From assembly GCF_900129275.1 (NCBI RefSeq), contig NZ_FQUX01000006.1, positions 207,138 to 271,137 on the forward strand: a DNA stretch of 64,000 nucleotides, in the 5' to 3' direction. Shown here piece after piece: positions 53,093 through 61,834 of the stretch. Source of the stretch: Arenibacter palladensis (lineage in GTDB: Bacteria > Bacteroidota > Bacteroidia > Flavobacteriales > Flavobacteriaceae). The number at the start of each line of letters is the position of its first letter. The first letter of the stretch is position 1. Under the pieces are notes generated by a model. The model searched no databases. It was given only the letters and a program-made list of their open reading frames with translations, and had not been told where the DNA came from. The position numbers were made by a program, and so were the translations under genes.

Positions 53093-54574
53093 ATGGAGAT
53101 AAATAAAATATTGGTAGCCAACCGGGGAGAAATAGCCTTGCGTATCATGCGGACGGCTCAAAATATGGGAATAAAAACAGTGGCGGTCTATTCGGATGCC
53201 GATAGGGAGGCACCCCATGTACGCTTTGCCGATGAGGCCGTTCACTTAGGAAATTCACCTTCTTCGGAATCCTATCTGAATATGGACAAAATTGTGGAAG
53301 CAGCAATAAAAACCAAGTCCCAAGCTATACATCCAGGGTACGGTTTTTTAAGTGAGAACGCCGTTTTTGCCCAACTGGTAGCCGACAACGGAATTACCTT
53401 TATAGGCCCCAAGCCCCATGCCATAAAGGTTATGGGCAATAAATTGGCGGCCAAGGAGGCCGTAAAGGCTTACAATATTCCCATGGTACCAGGTATTGAA
53501 GAGTCCATTACCGATATTGCCCTGGCCCGGAAAGTTTCCGAAGAGATCGGATTCCCCATTTTAATAAAGGCCTCCGCCGGTGGTGGTGGCAAAGGAATGC
53601 GGGTGGTGCATCAGCCATCGGAATTAGAGGAGCAGATGGAACGTGCCATAAGTGAGGCCAAGGCCGCCTTTGGAGACGGCGCGGTCTTTTTGGAGAAATA
53701 TATTGAATCTCCCAGGCATATAGAAATCCAGATATTGGCCGATACCCATGGCCACATTATACACCTATTTGAAAGGGAATGCAGTATACAAAGAAGGCAC
53801 CAAAAGGTAGTGGAAGAGGCCCCGTCCACCATATTGACCCCTAAAATAAGGGAAGCTATGGGGGAAGCTGCCGTAAAGGTAGCCAAGGCCTGCGACTATG
53901 TAGGGGCCGGAACAGTGGAATTCCTCCTGGACAGTGATAAAAATTTCTATTTTCTGGAAATGAATACCCGCCTACAGGTAGAACATCCGGTAACAGAATT
54001 GATTACCGGTATAGATTTGGTGGAACAACAGATCAGAATTGCCAGAAATGAAAAGCTGGCATTTTCACAGGAAAACTTAAGTATAAAAGGACATGCCCTG
54101 GAAGTTAGGGTGTATGCGGAAGACCCGTTGGACAATTTTCTACCCAGCATGGGTACTTTGGAAACCTATAGGCGGCCACAGGGCAAAGGAATAAGGTTGG
54201 ACGACGGATTTGAGGAAGGCATGACCATTCCCATTTATTACGACCCCATGCTGGCCAAATTAATTACCTATGGCAAAAACAGGGAAGAAGCTATTCAATT
54301 AATGATCAATGCCATATCGGAATACAAGATAAAGGGCATATCCACTACCCTAGCCTTTGGCAAGTTTGTCTGTGAACATAAGGCCTTTACCTCTGGGAAT
54401 TTTGACACCCATTTTGTTAAGAACTACTACACTCCGGAACTGTTGCAACAACAATATCAAGAGGAGCGCGAAATTGCGGCCATGGTGGGATTGAAACTGT
54501 TTTTGGAACACCAGGACATACTTAAAGTGCCAAAAAGTGAAAACTCCAATTGGCCCATAAAACGGACCAATTGA
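53093..54574 (+). CDS. Biotin carboxylase subunit of acyl-CoA carboxylase
   Basis: 493 residues from ATG 53093. It has the ATP-grasp layout: ILVANRGEIALRIMRTA at the N terminus, IHPGYGFLSENA near residue 80, KASAGGGGKGMRVV near 159, HGHIIHLFERECSIQRRHQK near 209, and EMNTRLQVEHPVTE near 287. It carboxylates biotin with ATP and bicarbonate. Given the carboxyltransferase type it probably serves propionyl-CoA rather than acetyl-CoA. A few bases separate it from the carrier gene. Confidence 0.94.
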   Translation: MEINKILVANRGEIALRIMRTAQNMGIKTVAVYSDADREAPHVRFADEAVHLGNSPSSESYLNMDKIVEAAIKTKSQAIHPGYGFLSENAVFAQLVADNGITFIGPKPHAIKVMGNKLAAKEAVKAYNIPMVPGIEESITDIALARKVSEEIGFPILIKASAGGGGKGMRVVHQPSELEEQMERAISEAKAAFGDGAVFLEKYIESPRHIEIQILADTHGHIIHLFERECSIQRRHQKVVEEAPSTILTPKIREAMGEAAVKVAKACDYVGAGTVEFLLDSDKNFYFLEMNTRLQVEHPVTELITGIDLVEQQIRIARNEKLAFSQENLSIKGHALEVRVYAEDPLDNFLPSMGTLETYRRPQGKGIRLDDGFEEGMTIPIYYDPMLAKLITYGKNREEAIQLMINAISEYKIKGISTTLAFGKFVCEHKAFTSGNFDTHFVKNYYTPELLQQQYQEEREIAAMVGLKLFLEHQDILKVPKSENSNWPIKRTN

Positions 54575-54623
54575 TAAGTACCATTCAGGACCAATGGTCT
54601 TTTAAGGCAAAAAGCATTATTTA

Positions 54624-56165
54624 ATGAAGGAAAAAACAAAAATACTCGAAGATAAAATTGCCCAGGCCCAATTGGGTGGAGGCCTAAAACGTATTGAAAC
54701 CCAACACTCCAAAGGCAAGCTTACTGCCCGGGAACGAATCCATTTTCTGTTGGACGAGGGATCGTTTGAGGAGCTGGGTGCCCTGGTGACCCATAGGACC
54801 AAAGACTTTGGTATGGGCAAGCAGATATTTTATGGGGACGGGGTAGTTACGGGTTATGGAACCATCAATGGCAGACAGGTCTGTGTTTTTGCACAGGATT
54901 TTACCGTATTTGGAGGTTCGCTTTCCGAGACCCATGCCGAAAAAATATGCAAGGTAATGGATATGGCCATGAAAATAGGTGTGCCTATAATTGGCTTGAA
55001 CGATAGTGGTGGGGCAAGAATACAGGAAGGGGTTAGATCTCTAGGCGGTTATGCCGATATCTTTCATAGGAATGTAATGGCCTCTGGGGTAATTCCGCAA
55101 ATTTCCGCCATTATGGGGCCCTGTGCCGGAGGAGCCGTCTACTCCCCTGCCATGACCGACTTTACCCTGATGGTGGAAAATTCCAGCTATATGTTCGTCA
55201 CCGGTCCCAATGTGGTTAAAACCGTGACCAATGAAGAAGTAAGTTCGGAAGAATTGGGCGGGGCAATGACCCACGCCACCAAATCCGGAGTTACCCATTT
55301 TACAGCTGAAAATGATCTGGAGTGTCTTGGCCAAATAAAGGAACTTGTTGGTTATTTACCGCAGAATTGTGAAGATTCCCCCATGTCGCTCCCCTATTCC
55401 CTAAATACCGAAATCAGGGAAAAATTGGAAAACATAATTCCCGAAAATGCCAATCAGCCCTATGACATGAGGCATATCATCAATGAAATCATAGACGAAT
55501 CCCCATTCTTTGAGGTCCATAAGCATTATGCGGAAAATATTGTCGTGGGCTTTGCTAGATTGGCCGGAAAAAGTATCGGGATCGTTGCCAATCAGCCTAT
55601 GAGCCTAGCTGGGGTTTTGGATGTAAACAGTTCCAAAAAAGCGGCCCGATTTACCAGATGTTGTGATTGTTTCAATATTCCCCTTTTGGTATTGGTAGAT
55701 GTCCCAGGATTCCTACCAGGTACCGATCAGGAATGGAACGGCATAATAACCAATGGTGCCAAGCTGCTGTACGCCCTTAGTGAGGCCACGGTTCCCAAAG
55801 TAACGGTTATTACAAGAAAGGCCTACGGCGGGGCCTATGATGTGATGAACTCCAAACATATTGGGGCCGACCTCAACTATGCCTGGCCCGGTGCCGAAAT
55901 TGCGGTAATGGGGGCCAAGGGAGCCAGTGAGATCATCTTTAAGAAAGAAATAGATTCGGCAGAGGATCCGGAGGCCAAATTAAAGGAAAAAGAGGAGGAA
56001 TACGCCGATAAGTTCGCCAATCCGTACAGCGCAGCGGAAAGGGGGTTTATAGATGAAGTAATCCTTCCCAAGGATACCCGGAGGAAATTGATAAAAGCCT
56101 TTGCGCTGCTAGAAAATAAAGTGGTGCAACTGCCCAAGAAAAAACATGGTAATATACCTTTGTAA
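54624..56165 (+). CDS. Acyl-CoA (propionyl-CoA) carboxylase beta subunit
   Basis: 513 residues with crotonase-like carboxyltransferase domains. [20 protein letters not shown] is near residue 30, [20 protein letters not shown] near 122, and [17 protein letters not shown] near 164. The C-terminal oxyanion and biotin regions are [18 protein letters not shown] and [12 protein letters not shown]. It transfers CO2 to propionyl-CoA to give methylmalonyl-CoA. It is third of the carboxylase operon, 49 bp after the carboxylase. Confidence 0.93.
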   Translation: MKEKTKILEDKIAQAQLGGGLKRIETQHSKGKLTARERIHFLLDEGSFEELGALVTHRTKDFGMGKQIFYGDGVVTGYGTINGRQVCVFAQDFTVFGGSLSETHAEKICKVMDMAMKIGVPIIGLNDSGGARIQEGVRSLGGYADIFHRNVMASGVIPQISAIMGPCAGGAVYSPAMTDFTLMVENSSYMFVTGPNVVKTVTNEEVSSEELGGAMTHATKSGVTHFTAENDLECLGQIKELVGYLPQNCEDSPMSLPYSLNTEIREKLENIIPENANQPYDMRHIINEIIDESPFFEVHKHYAENIVVGFARLAGKSIGIVANQPMSLAGVLDVNSSKKAARFTRCCDCFNIPLLVLVDVPGFLPGTDQEWNGIITNGAKLLYALSEATVPKVTVITRKAYGGAYDVMNSKHIGADLNYAWPGAEIAVMGAKGASEIIFKKEIDSAEDPEAKLKEKEEEYADKFANPYSAAERGFIDEVILPKDTRRKLIKAFALLENKVVQLPKKKHGNIPL

Positions 56166-56209
56166 TCCATTGCCGACCACTTAGCGTAATTATGAATCGA
56201 TAACAGAAC

Positions 56210-57070
56210 ATGAGCAATTTAGAAGAACTTATACAATTACTTACTTTAGAACGTATAAACGACAATACCTTTGTGGGACAAAACTATCAGGCCCCATGGG
56301 GCAGGGTCTTTGGGGGACAGGTTTTGGGCCAGTCATTGCATGCCGCCTACCAAACAGTATCCAATGATAAGATGGCCCACTCCATGCACGGGTATTTTAT
56401 TTTGGGGGGAGACCTGAGCATTCCCATTACCTATGAAGTAGATTGTCTGAGGGACGGACGTAGTTTTACCACACGTAGGGTGGTAGCAAAACAAAACGGC
56501 AAGGCCATATTTAATATGGCAGCATCCTTTCAGATCAAGGAAGATGGTGTGGAGCACCAGATTACCATGCCCAATTTAATTACCCCCAAAAAGTTAATGA
56601 ACAGCTTGGAGCAAATTGAGGAAATGAAAACTACAGATCCGGACTCCTATAACCTTATAAAACTTACCCATCCCAAGGTCTTCGAATTTAAACCCGTTGA
56701 ACGGTTAACCGCCCTACTTGCCAAAGACGGCCCACCATTCAACCATATGTGGATGCGCGCTACGGAGAAGGTAAAAGCCGATTTGCCACTACAACAGCAA
56801 TTATTGGCCTATGCCTCGGATTATAACATTCTAACGACCGCATCCCTTCCCCATCGTGAAGAACTTAGAAAGGGGAAGACATTTTATGCCAGTATAGACC
56901 ATGCTATTTGGTTCCACCGCAATTTTAAAATAGACGAATGGCTTTTATACACTATGGACAGTCCCAGTGCGTGCAATTCCAGAGGTTTTTCCAGGGGGAG
57001 TATTTTTGATAGAAATGGTGTTCTGGTGGCCTCTGTGGCACAGGAGGGTTTAATGCGCAGCACCAAGTAG
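56210..57070 (+). CDS. tesB: Acyl-CoA thioesterase II
   Basis: 286 residues with two hot-dog folds. NTFVGQNYQAPWGRVFGGQVLGQ near residue 17, MHGYFILGGDLSIPI near 58, DHAIWFHRNFKIDEWLLYTMDSPSA near 226, and RGSIFDRNGVLVASVAQEGLMR at the end are family hallmarks. It hydrolyses medium- and long-chain acyl-CoA. It lies 44 bp after the carboxylase beta gene and may share its transcript. Confidence 0.93.
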   Translation: MSNLEELIQLLTLERINDNTFVGQNYQAPWGRVFGGQVLGQSLHAAYQTVSNDKMAHSMHGYFILGGDLSIPITYEVDCLRDGRSFTTRRVVAKQNGKAIFNMAASFQIKEDGVEHQITMPNLITPKKLMNSLEQIEEMKTTDPDSYNLIKLTHPKVFEFKPVERLTALLAKDGPPFNHMWMRATEKVKADLPLQQQLLAYASDYNILTTASLPHREELRKGKTFYASIDHAIWFHRNFKIDEWLLYTMDSPSACNSRGFSRGSIFDRNGVLVASVAQEGLMRSTK

Positions 57071-57476
57071 ATTAACAACACAGGATTGTTCGAAATTAAT
57101 TTTAGGAACATCTCGTCATGCGATGGTGCCCAATACCCATTTTTCGACCCTCTTAACCGTATATAGATCAGTGTCCAATGATTTTTGAAAAGGCCCAAAA
57201 GCATTTTTTGCAATCTATTTCCTTAGGCCAAACTTACGCCCACCTTTTGCAGACGGGCTTGAATAGATGAACTGCACTTCGGTTAAACACCGATAATATT
57301 CATAAAATAGCTCTTGGATCATTGAACACCTCTGCGGTTTATCCCTTGTATAATGCCGTTTATCCGAGCAAAAATATCCCTCTCGTTTTTTAACCATTTT
57401 TTTCCCCTTTTGACCACTAAATTTCCATTTAGGCCAAGGCTGGTCGAATTTTGCCGTATAACATTAAACAGAAGAT
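57071..57476. other. Intergenic region, no gene seen
   Basis: About 400 bp between tesB and a pair of very short genes. No tRNA-like fold, no strong terminator and no reading frame with a ribosome-binding site or recognisable protein was found. A 60-codon minus-strand frame at 57215-57397 has no family likeness. Confidence 0.6.
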
Positions 57477-57647
57477 ATGAAAACATTATTACTCGTTAAA
57501 GAAATTTATTTAGAAGGATTTAAAAACTTGGGAAACATCATTGTCAGAAATTATTTCAAAGCTTTCCTATGGTTCAGTGTAGCTATGTTTGCCGTTGTAT
57601 TGTACGCTTTCATTTTTAGATTGACCACTGGATTTGTTTGGGATTAA
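57477..57647 (+). CDS. Small single-helix membrane protein (possible DUF6747-like)
   Basis: 56 residues, MKTLLLVKEIYLEGFKNLGN at the start, then one transmembrane helix (AFLWFSVAMFAVVLYAFIF) near residues 29-47 and a short acidic end, GFVWD. An AGAAG lies just upstream of the ATG. Short proteins of this shape are conserved in Flavobacteriaceae. I recall them as DUF6747 but cannot confirm it. A second short gene follows after 21 bp on the same strand. Confidence 0.65.
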   Translation: MKTLLLVKEIYLEGFKNLGNIIVRNYFKAFLWFSVAMFAVVLYAFIFRLTTGFVWD

Positions 57648-57668
57648 AAAAGGCAGATATGCAATAGT

Positions 57669-57815
57669 ATGAAAGTTATGCAATATTTAAGGGAATTATT
57701 GGTAGGAAAAAGTGATGGAATCGAGGTTCCAATGACACTAAAATTGTTATTGATCTTGGTCTTTCTTTGCTTTTTCCTAGCCTTATTCTCTATTCTGTTG
57801 TACACCTTTGAATAG
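57669..57815 (+). CDS. Small single-helix membrane protein
   Basis: 48 residues, MKVMQYLRELLVGKSDGIEV then one hydrophobic helix (LLLILVFLCFFLALFSILLY) near residues 26-45 and TFE at the end. The charged front, single helix and acidic end repeat the design of the preceding small gene. No family is recognised. It could be a membrane regulator or an accessory subunit. Confidence 0.55.
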   Translation: MKVMQYLRELLVGKSDGIEVPMTLKLLLILVFLCFFLALFSILLYTFE

Positions 57816-57963
57816 CATTGCTTTGTTGCAAAAACATTAGGTTCTGCAAACTTTCAATTTTACACTATTTTTTAATGTTATGTAGTTCCCCCATTTCAAC
57901 TGTATAACCAAGATAGTTTTTTTTGATGTTGGTCCAAGCGTAAATTGATCTTGAAATAAATTA

Positions 57964-57995
57964 TGGATATTATCCAAAATATTGGAAATATTCCA
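57964..57995. promoter_or_regulatory. Two tandem 13-bp dyads upstream of dinB
   Basis: TGGATATTATCCA (57964-57976) and TGGAAATATTCCA (57983-57995) are each symmetric about a central base or triplet and lie 19 bp apart, about two helical turns. They are similar to each other. The place, 30-60 bp before dinB, suggests tandem operators for a damage-responsive regulator. Confidence 0.5.
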
Positions 57996-58002
57996 TAATT
58001 TA

Positions 58003-58023
58003 GCATACCCTTTTTTGGTATGC
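58003..58023 (+). promoter_or_regulatory. Hairpin at the dinB start
   Basis: GCATACC (58003-58009) and GGTATGC (58017-58023) form a perfect 7-bp stem around CTTTTTT, ending one base before the ATG at 58025. If transcribed it would cover the ribosome-binding region. Confidence 0.45.
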
Positions 58024-58024
58024 C

Positions 58025-59239
58025 ATGAACAAGACAATACTTCATTTGGATTTGGATACCTTTTTTGTATCCGTAGAGCGACTTCAGGACAGTAAATTGG
58101 AGCATAGGCCCATACTCGTTGGCGGCGTTAGCGACAGAGGAGTGGTGGCCGCATGTAGCTACGAGACCAGAGGTTTTGGGGTGCATTCCGGCATGCCTAT
58201 GAAAATGGCCAAGGAACTCTGTCCGGAAGCCATTATCATAAAAGGGAATGCGGGAACCTATAGCAAACATTCGGATATTGTAACCGATATTATCAAAGAA
58301 CAGGTACCGGTCTTCGAAAAATCAAGCATAGATGAATTTTATGCAGATCTTACGGGAATGGACCGCTTTTATGGTTGCCACCAATTCTCTACCGAACTGC
58401 GCCATAAGATTATCAAGGAAACCGGACTTCCCATTTCCTTTGGCCTGTCGGTAAACAAGGTAGTATCCAAAGTAGCCACCAATGAGGCCAAACCCAACAA
58501 TGAACTGAAGATAGATATAGGCCATGAGAAACCTTTTTTAGCGCCCTTATCCATAAAAAAAATACCTATGGTGGGTGACAAGACCTACCAGACCCTCCGC
58601 AATTTGGGATTACGCCAAATAAAGACCATCCAGGAAATGCCCATGGATATGATGCAGCGGGTATTGGGTGCCAATGGGGGTGTAATATGGAAACGGGCCA
58701 ATGGTATAGACAACACACCTGTCATCCCTTTTTCCGAACGTAAATCCATTTCCACCGAACGTACTTTTGAGAGGGATACCATAGATGTCATTAAACTACG
58801 GGGAATCCTTATTGCCATGACCGAGAATCTGGCCTATCAGTTGCGGAGGGGAAAAAAACTTACCGCCTGCATTGCGGTAAAAATTCGCTATTCCGATTTT
58901 AATACCTATTCCAAACAATTAAAGATTCCGTACACCAGTGCGGACCATATCCTGATTCCCAAGATTTTGGACCTCTTCAACACATTGTACAACAAAAGAC
59001 TGTTGATTAGGCTTATCGGTATTCGTTTCAGTCACTTGGTTCAGGGCAACTACCAGATAGATCTATTTGATGATACCGAGGAAATATTAAACCTGTACAA
59101 CGCCTTGGACAAGATTAGGGAACGCTATGGGGACAAGAGTGTTATAAGGGCCTCTGGCATGGACGCCAAGACCATTGGCAGAATGCACAATCCTTTCAAC
59201 GGCCAGCCCCCTATTGTATTGGCTCATAGGAAACAGTGA
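58025..59239 (+). CDS. dinB: DNA polymerase IV (Y family)
   Basis: 404 residues. Catalytic motifs are LHLDLDTFFVSVERL at residue 6, VVAACSYETRGFGVHSGMPM near 38 and FEKSSIDEFYADLTG near 98 with the second metal-binding Asp-Glu pair. The helix-hairpin-helix region is IPMVGDKTYQTLRNLGLRQI near 179. The little-finger domain follows. It copies past lesions with low fidelity. The last residues lack a clear beta-clamp peptide, though IDLFDDTEE near 340 resembles one. It has structured operator-like DNA upstream. Confidence 0.93.
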   Translation: MNKTILHLDLDTFFVSVERLQDSKLEHRPILVGGVSDRGVVAACSYETRGFGVHSGMPMKMAKELCPEAIIIKGNAGTYSKHSDIVTDIIKEQVPVFEKSSIDEFYADLTGMDRFYGCHQFSTELRHKIIKETGLPISFGLSVNKVVSKVATNEAKPNNELKIDIGHEKPFLAPLSIKKIPMVGDKTYQTLRNLGLRQIKTIQEMPMDMMQRVLGANGGVIWKRANGIDNTPVIPFSERKSISTERTFERDTIDVIKLRGILIAMTENLAYQLRRGKKLTACIAVKIRYSDFNTYSKQLKIPYTSADHILIPKILDLFNTLYNKRLLIRLIGIRFSHLVQGNYQIDLFDDTEEILNLYNALDKIRERYGDKSVIRASGMDAKTIGRMHNPFNGQPPIVLAHRKQ

Positions 59240-59252
59240 GGCTGTGTTTAAA

Positions 59253-59270
59253 GTTCAAAGTTGGAAAGTT
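59253..59270 (+). repeat. Left terminal inverted repeat of the intergenic element
   Basis: GTTCAAAGTTGGAAAGTT is the exact reverse complement of 59950-59967. The match can be extended inwards by five more bases with one mismatch. Confidence 0.85.
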
Positions 59271-59283
59271 CAAAGCCGTTTCC

Positions 59284-59449
59284 GTCATTTAGGAGATTCA
59301 GTCAACATACCTGAAGGCTGGCGTAATCGAGAGCGAAGAAGACAGCAAAACTAGCAATCACCCTCAAAAAAAGCTCCTTCCCCTAGCTAGGGGAAGGTGG
59401 ATCCTCAACTATCATGCGAGGAGACCGAAGGGGTGCCTGCTTATGGTTA
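59284..59449 (+). repeat. Direct repeat unit 1
   Basis: Matches 59703-59892 in order: GTCATTTAGG, AGACAGCAAAA, the palindrome CTTCCCCTAGCTAGGGGAAG, CCTCAACTATCA, AAGGGGTGCC and CTTATGGTT. The central palindrome could form a strong hairpin in either strand. Confidence 0.8.
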
Positions 59450-59480
59450 ATTAATCAGTAGTGAGCAATCAGTATTGAGT

Positions 59481-59515
59481 AGTGAGAAAAAAGAACCTAG
59501 AATCTAGAGACTAGA
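59481..59515 (+). repeat. CTAGA-rich repeat, copy 1
   Basis: AGTGAGAAAAAAGAA followed by CTAGAATCTAGAGACTAGA, differing by one base from the copy at 59638. Confidence 0.75.
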
Positions 59516-59554
59516 TCTTAGACGCTCAAAGTAGTTGCCGTCATTGCGAGTCTA

Positions 59555-59590
59555 CCTGTCGATAGACAGGCTTGCCTACCGATAGGTAGG
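59555..59590. repeat. Twin short palindromes (CCTGTC-GATA-GACAGG and CCTACC-GATA-GGTAGG)
   Basis: Two 16-bp hairpins with the same GATA loop, joined by CTTG. Flanking ATTGC (59543) and GCAAT (59600) can pair around them. Relatives lie at 59745 and 62832. Confidence 0.75.
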
Positions 59591-59637
59591 TGTAGCGCGG
59601 CAATCTGTTTATTGCAATGGCGGTAAAAGGTGAACAG

Positions 59638-59687
59638 TAGTGAGAAAAAAGAAACTAGAATCTAGAGACTAGAGACTAGAGACTAGA
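59638..59687 (+). repeat. CTAGA-rich repeat, copy 2, with triple heptamer
   Basis: Same leader as the copy at 59481, then three exact copies of GACTAGA at 59667-59687. A short tandem repeat that could vary in number. Confidence 0.8.
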
Positions 59688-59702
59688 GGATATAAATCGA
59701 AA

Positions 59703-59892
59703 GTCATTTAGGGGATTCGGCCTACATAACTGCAGGCAGGCCTGTCTACCGGCCTCTAGGTAGACGTAATAGAAATCGTAGTAGACAGCAAAAATTGCAA
59801 TCACGCTAAAAAAGGCTCCTTCCCCTAACTAGGGGAAGGTGGGTCCTCAACTATCAGGAGAGGAGACGGAAGGGGTGCCAGCTTATGGTTTA
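59703..59892 (+). repeat. Direct repeat unit 2
   Basis: Diverged copy of 59284-59449 with an extra piece near 59735-59765 that holds GTCTACC and GGTAGAC as a 7-bp hairpin. The CTTCCCCTAACTAGGGGAAG palindrome is kept with one change. Confidence 0.8.
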
Positions 59893-59949
59893 GGAAATAG
59901 GTTTATTAAGTAGTAGTGAGCATCCTGTATTCCAAGATCTTTAACTTTA

Positions 59950-59967
59950 AACTTTCCAACTTTGAAC
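59950..59967 (-). repeat. Right terminal inverted repeat of the intergenic element
   Basis: Exact reverse complement of 59253-59270, ending 13 bp before the queE stop. Confidence 0.85.
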
Positions 59968-59980
59968 ATTCAACTTACGT

Positions 59981-60613
59981 CTACGGTATATTCAAATACT
60001 TATGGGTCTGTAGGGACACTTTCCACTTGGGGTTTTGCATTACATACTCTACGATCCAGGGAACTACCTTGTCCCGTACGCTCCATTCTGGCTGCAGGTA
60101 CAAAATACAATCCTTATTGGTCTTCGCCGCCTGTTCCTCGGCAAAAATAAAGTCGTGCTTATTGTACACAATCATCTTTAGTTCATGCGCCTTCTCATAG
60201 ATAATGCCCTCGGGCAACTTGTTCTTTTTGGGGGACAGACAGATCCAGTCCCAGGTTCCTGAAAGCGGATAGGCTCCGGAAGTCTCTATATGGGTCTTTA
60301 GGTTTTTGGCCTTAAGGGCATCGGTTAGGGGCCCCATATCCCAGGTAAGGGGTTCTCCCCCGGTAATGACAATGGTATCGGAATATTTGGCCGCATTGGT
60401 TACAATATGGTCTATCCCTGTTGGAGGGTGGGTTTCCGCATTCCAACTTTCCTTTACATCGCACCAATGGCAACCCACATCGCAACCGCCCACACGTATA
60501 AAATAAGCCGCAGTCCCCTTATGGAAACCTTCGCCCTGAATAGTGTAAAACTCCTCCATTAAAGGCAGCATAAGGCCTTGATCTACCAACGCTAAAACAT
60601 CTTCTTTTACCAT
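59981..60613 (-). CDS. queE: 7-carboxy-7-deazaguanine synthase QueE (radical SAM)
   Basis: 210 residues from ATG 60613. The SAM cluster cysteines Cys44, Cys48 and Cys51 are in VGGCDVGCHWCDV, with the spacing x3-x2. MEEFYTIQGEGFHKG is near residue 19, VITGGEPLTWD near 87 and THIETSGAYPL near 110. It makes 7-carboxy-7-deazaguanine for queuosine. No other queuosine gene is next to it. A longer frame begins at 60646 but has no support. Confidence 0.93.
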   Translation of the reverse strand: MVKEDVLALVDQGLMLPLMEEFYTIQGEGFHKGTAAYFIRVGGCDVGCHWCDVKESWNAETHPPTGIDHIVTNAAKYSDTIVITGGEPLTWDMGPLTDALKAKNLKTHIETSGAYPLSGTWDWICLSPKKNKLPEGIIYEKAHELKMIVYNKHDFIFAEEQAAKTNKDCILYLQPEWSVRDKVVPWIVEYVMQNPKWKVSLQTHKYLNIP

Positions 60614-60871
60614 GGCGCAAAGATAGAAAATACCCCGCTCTGGCACTACTAATTAAGAAAAAGATATTTTGGCAAGCGCTAATCCCTGCTTTTCGAATAA
60701 AATTGTAAATTAAACTTTTATAACTGCCCGAAGAATTAATTGTAAGTGCAAAATAGACTAACTTTAGATGACCAAACACTCTCCAACCCAACTTGAATGG
60801 GATATGGACACAAATCCTTAAATGGTTACTCCCAAAAAAATCTCCTTGCAAACCCAAAAAAATGAGTTTAA

Positions 60872-61111
60872 ATGAAGATAAAAGAAATACTAGAGAAGTT
60901 AGATTCTGAAAATAACTATATAGGTTTTCAACTTTCAAAAAGAAATGGGTTGATTAATACAACTTGGCTTCTATATAAAAAAGACTTGGCATACTATTTT
61001 TTTGATATAAACCAGAAAATCGAATTTGAGGATAATTACAAGTACAGTACAATAGAATTATTAAATGAGCTGGAAAAAGCAAGTTTTGAAATTGAACTAT
61101 CTATAAATTAA
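60872..61111 (+). CDS. Short hypothetical protein
   Basis: 79 residues, rich in Lys, Glu, Ile and Asn, with no domain I recognise. It starts at an ATG 258 bp after queE in AT-rich DNA. Its end overlaps the convergent 61101 gene by 11 bp. The base composition matches the neighbouring XRE and nuclease-like genes, so it may belong to the same acquired patch. The gene call is tentative. Confidence 0.5.
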   Translation: MKIKEILEKLDSENNYIGFQLSKRNGLINTTWLLYKKDLAYYFFDINQKIEFEDNYKYSTIELLNELEKASFEIELSIN

Positions 61112-61571
61112 TCTGATATTGGATTCTTCTATTTCTGATTTTTTTTTCTAGTTCTTCAATTGTTAACAATGCATAAGAAGGAGACTTTTCATTTAAACAA
61201 ACGAAACAAAATCTAAATCTATCTCCTAATAATTTACCAAAATTAAATTCATTTTCTGTCGCACCAAAAAAGAACCCTTTTGGATTTTCAGGCAAGTATT
61301 TCTTGGTGGTTTTCAATTCAATAAATAGAATCTCGTCAAGATGGGTTTCTATGTAATCTTTATCAAACACAATCCCTTTTAATTTCGGTATATAAACCAT
61401 ATCAAAAGATTGTAAAAAATTATGTGGAATATTGACTTTGTCCAGAAGTTCCTTTTTCATCAACTTATCAATTTTAAAGAAACCCGTCTGTTCTTCAACC
61501 AGATAATTTATTCCTTGTTTTTCCGTAACATTATTAGATAATGTCAATTTGAAAGAGTGTTTTCTTGACAT
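61101..61571 (-). CDS. Hypothetical protein with possible PD-(D/E)xK nuclease core
   Basis: 156 residues. The middle reads IVFDKDYIE, then DEILFIELKTTKKYLPENP: an Asp followed at 15-18 residues by Glu-x-Lys, the pattern of PD-(D/E)xK nucleases such as restriction enzymes. FGATENEFNFGKLLGDRFRFCFV follows, where many such proteins continue the fold. The start codon overlaps the stop of the XRE gene by one base, like controller-endonuclease pairs. No methyltransferase is near. The function is a hypothesis. Confidence 0.6.
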   Translation of the reverse strand: MSRKHSFKLTLSNNVTEKQGINYLVEEQTGFFKIDKLMKKELLDKVNIPHNFLQSFDMVYIPKLKGIVFDKDYIETHLDEILFIELKTTKKYLPENPKGFFFGATENEFNFGKLLGDRFRFCFVCLNEKSPSYALLTIEELEKKIRNRRIQYQINL

Positions 61572-61834
61572 TAATCTTCAGTTTTTAACCTGTATTGTTT
61601 TAGTAATTCTTTTGAATTATTAAATTTTAATAGTTCATCAATTGTTAAATCGAACGCTTTAGCAAAAATTGCCATATTGGTAAGTGAAATATTCCGTTCG
61701 CCTCTTTCAATCATTCCAATATAGGTTCTGTGAAATCCCGTTTTATAAGAAAGTTGTTCTTGACTCAAATTTTCCAGAGTTCTTAAGTGTCGAATTCTAT
61801 CACCAAATTCTTTTAAAAGAAAGTTATTAATCAT
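61571..61834 (-). CDS. XRE-family helix-turn-helix regulator, controller-protein-like
   Basis: 87 residues. The HTH lies at about 10-65: FGDRIRHLRTLENLSQEQLSYKTGFHRTYIGMIERGERNISL, then AIFAKAFDLTIDELL. Size and motif resemble controller (C) proteins of restriction-modification systems. It overlaps the nuclease-like gene by one base and has an inverted-repeat operator just upstream. It may control both genes. Confidence 0.85.
   Translation of the reverse strand: MINNFLLKEFGDRIRHLRTLENLSQEQLSYKTGFHRTYIGMIERGERNISLTNMAIFAKAFDLTIDELLKFNNSKELLKQYRLKTED

Larger units (their letters stand above)
59240..59980. other. Non-coding repeat-rich intergenic element
   Basis: About 740 bp between dinB and queE with no gene. 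Nearly all of it lies between the perfect 18-bp inverted repeats at 59253-59270 and 59950-59967. Inside are two diverged direct copies of a 170-190-bp unit, a repeated CTAGA-rich segment and several small palindromes, described below. Confidence 0.8.

Noticed and set aside
57215-57397. A 60-codon minus-strand frame between tesB and the small genes
   Set aside because: No start signal, no domain and low-quality composition; kept as non-coding.
59240-59980. CRISPR array
   Set aside because: The repeats differ in length and sequence, there is no regular spacing of 25-40 nt, and no cas gene is in the window.
60519-60938. A 139-codon minus-strand frame overlapping queE start
   Set aside because: Out of frame with queE, no recognisable domain, and it overlaps a conserved gene.
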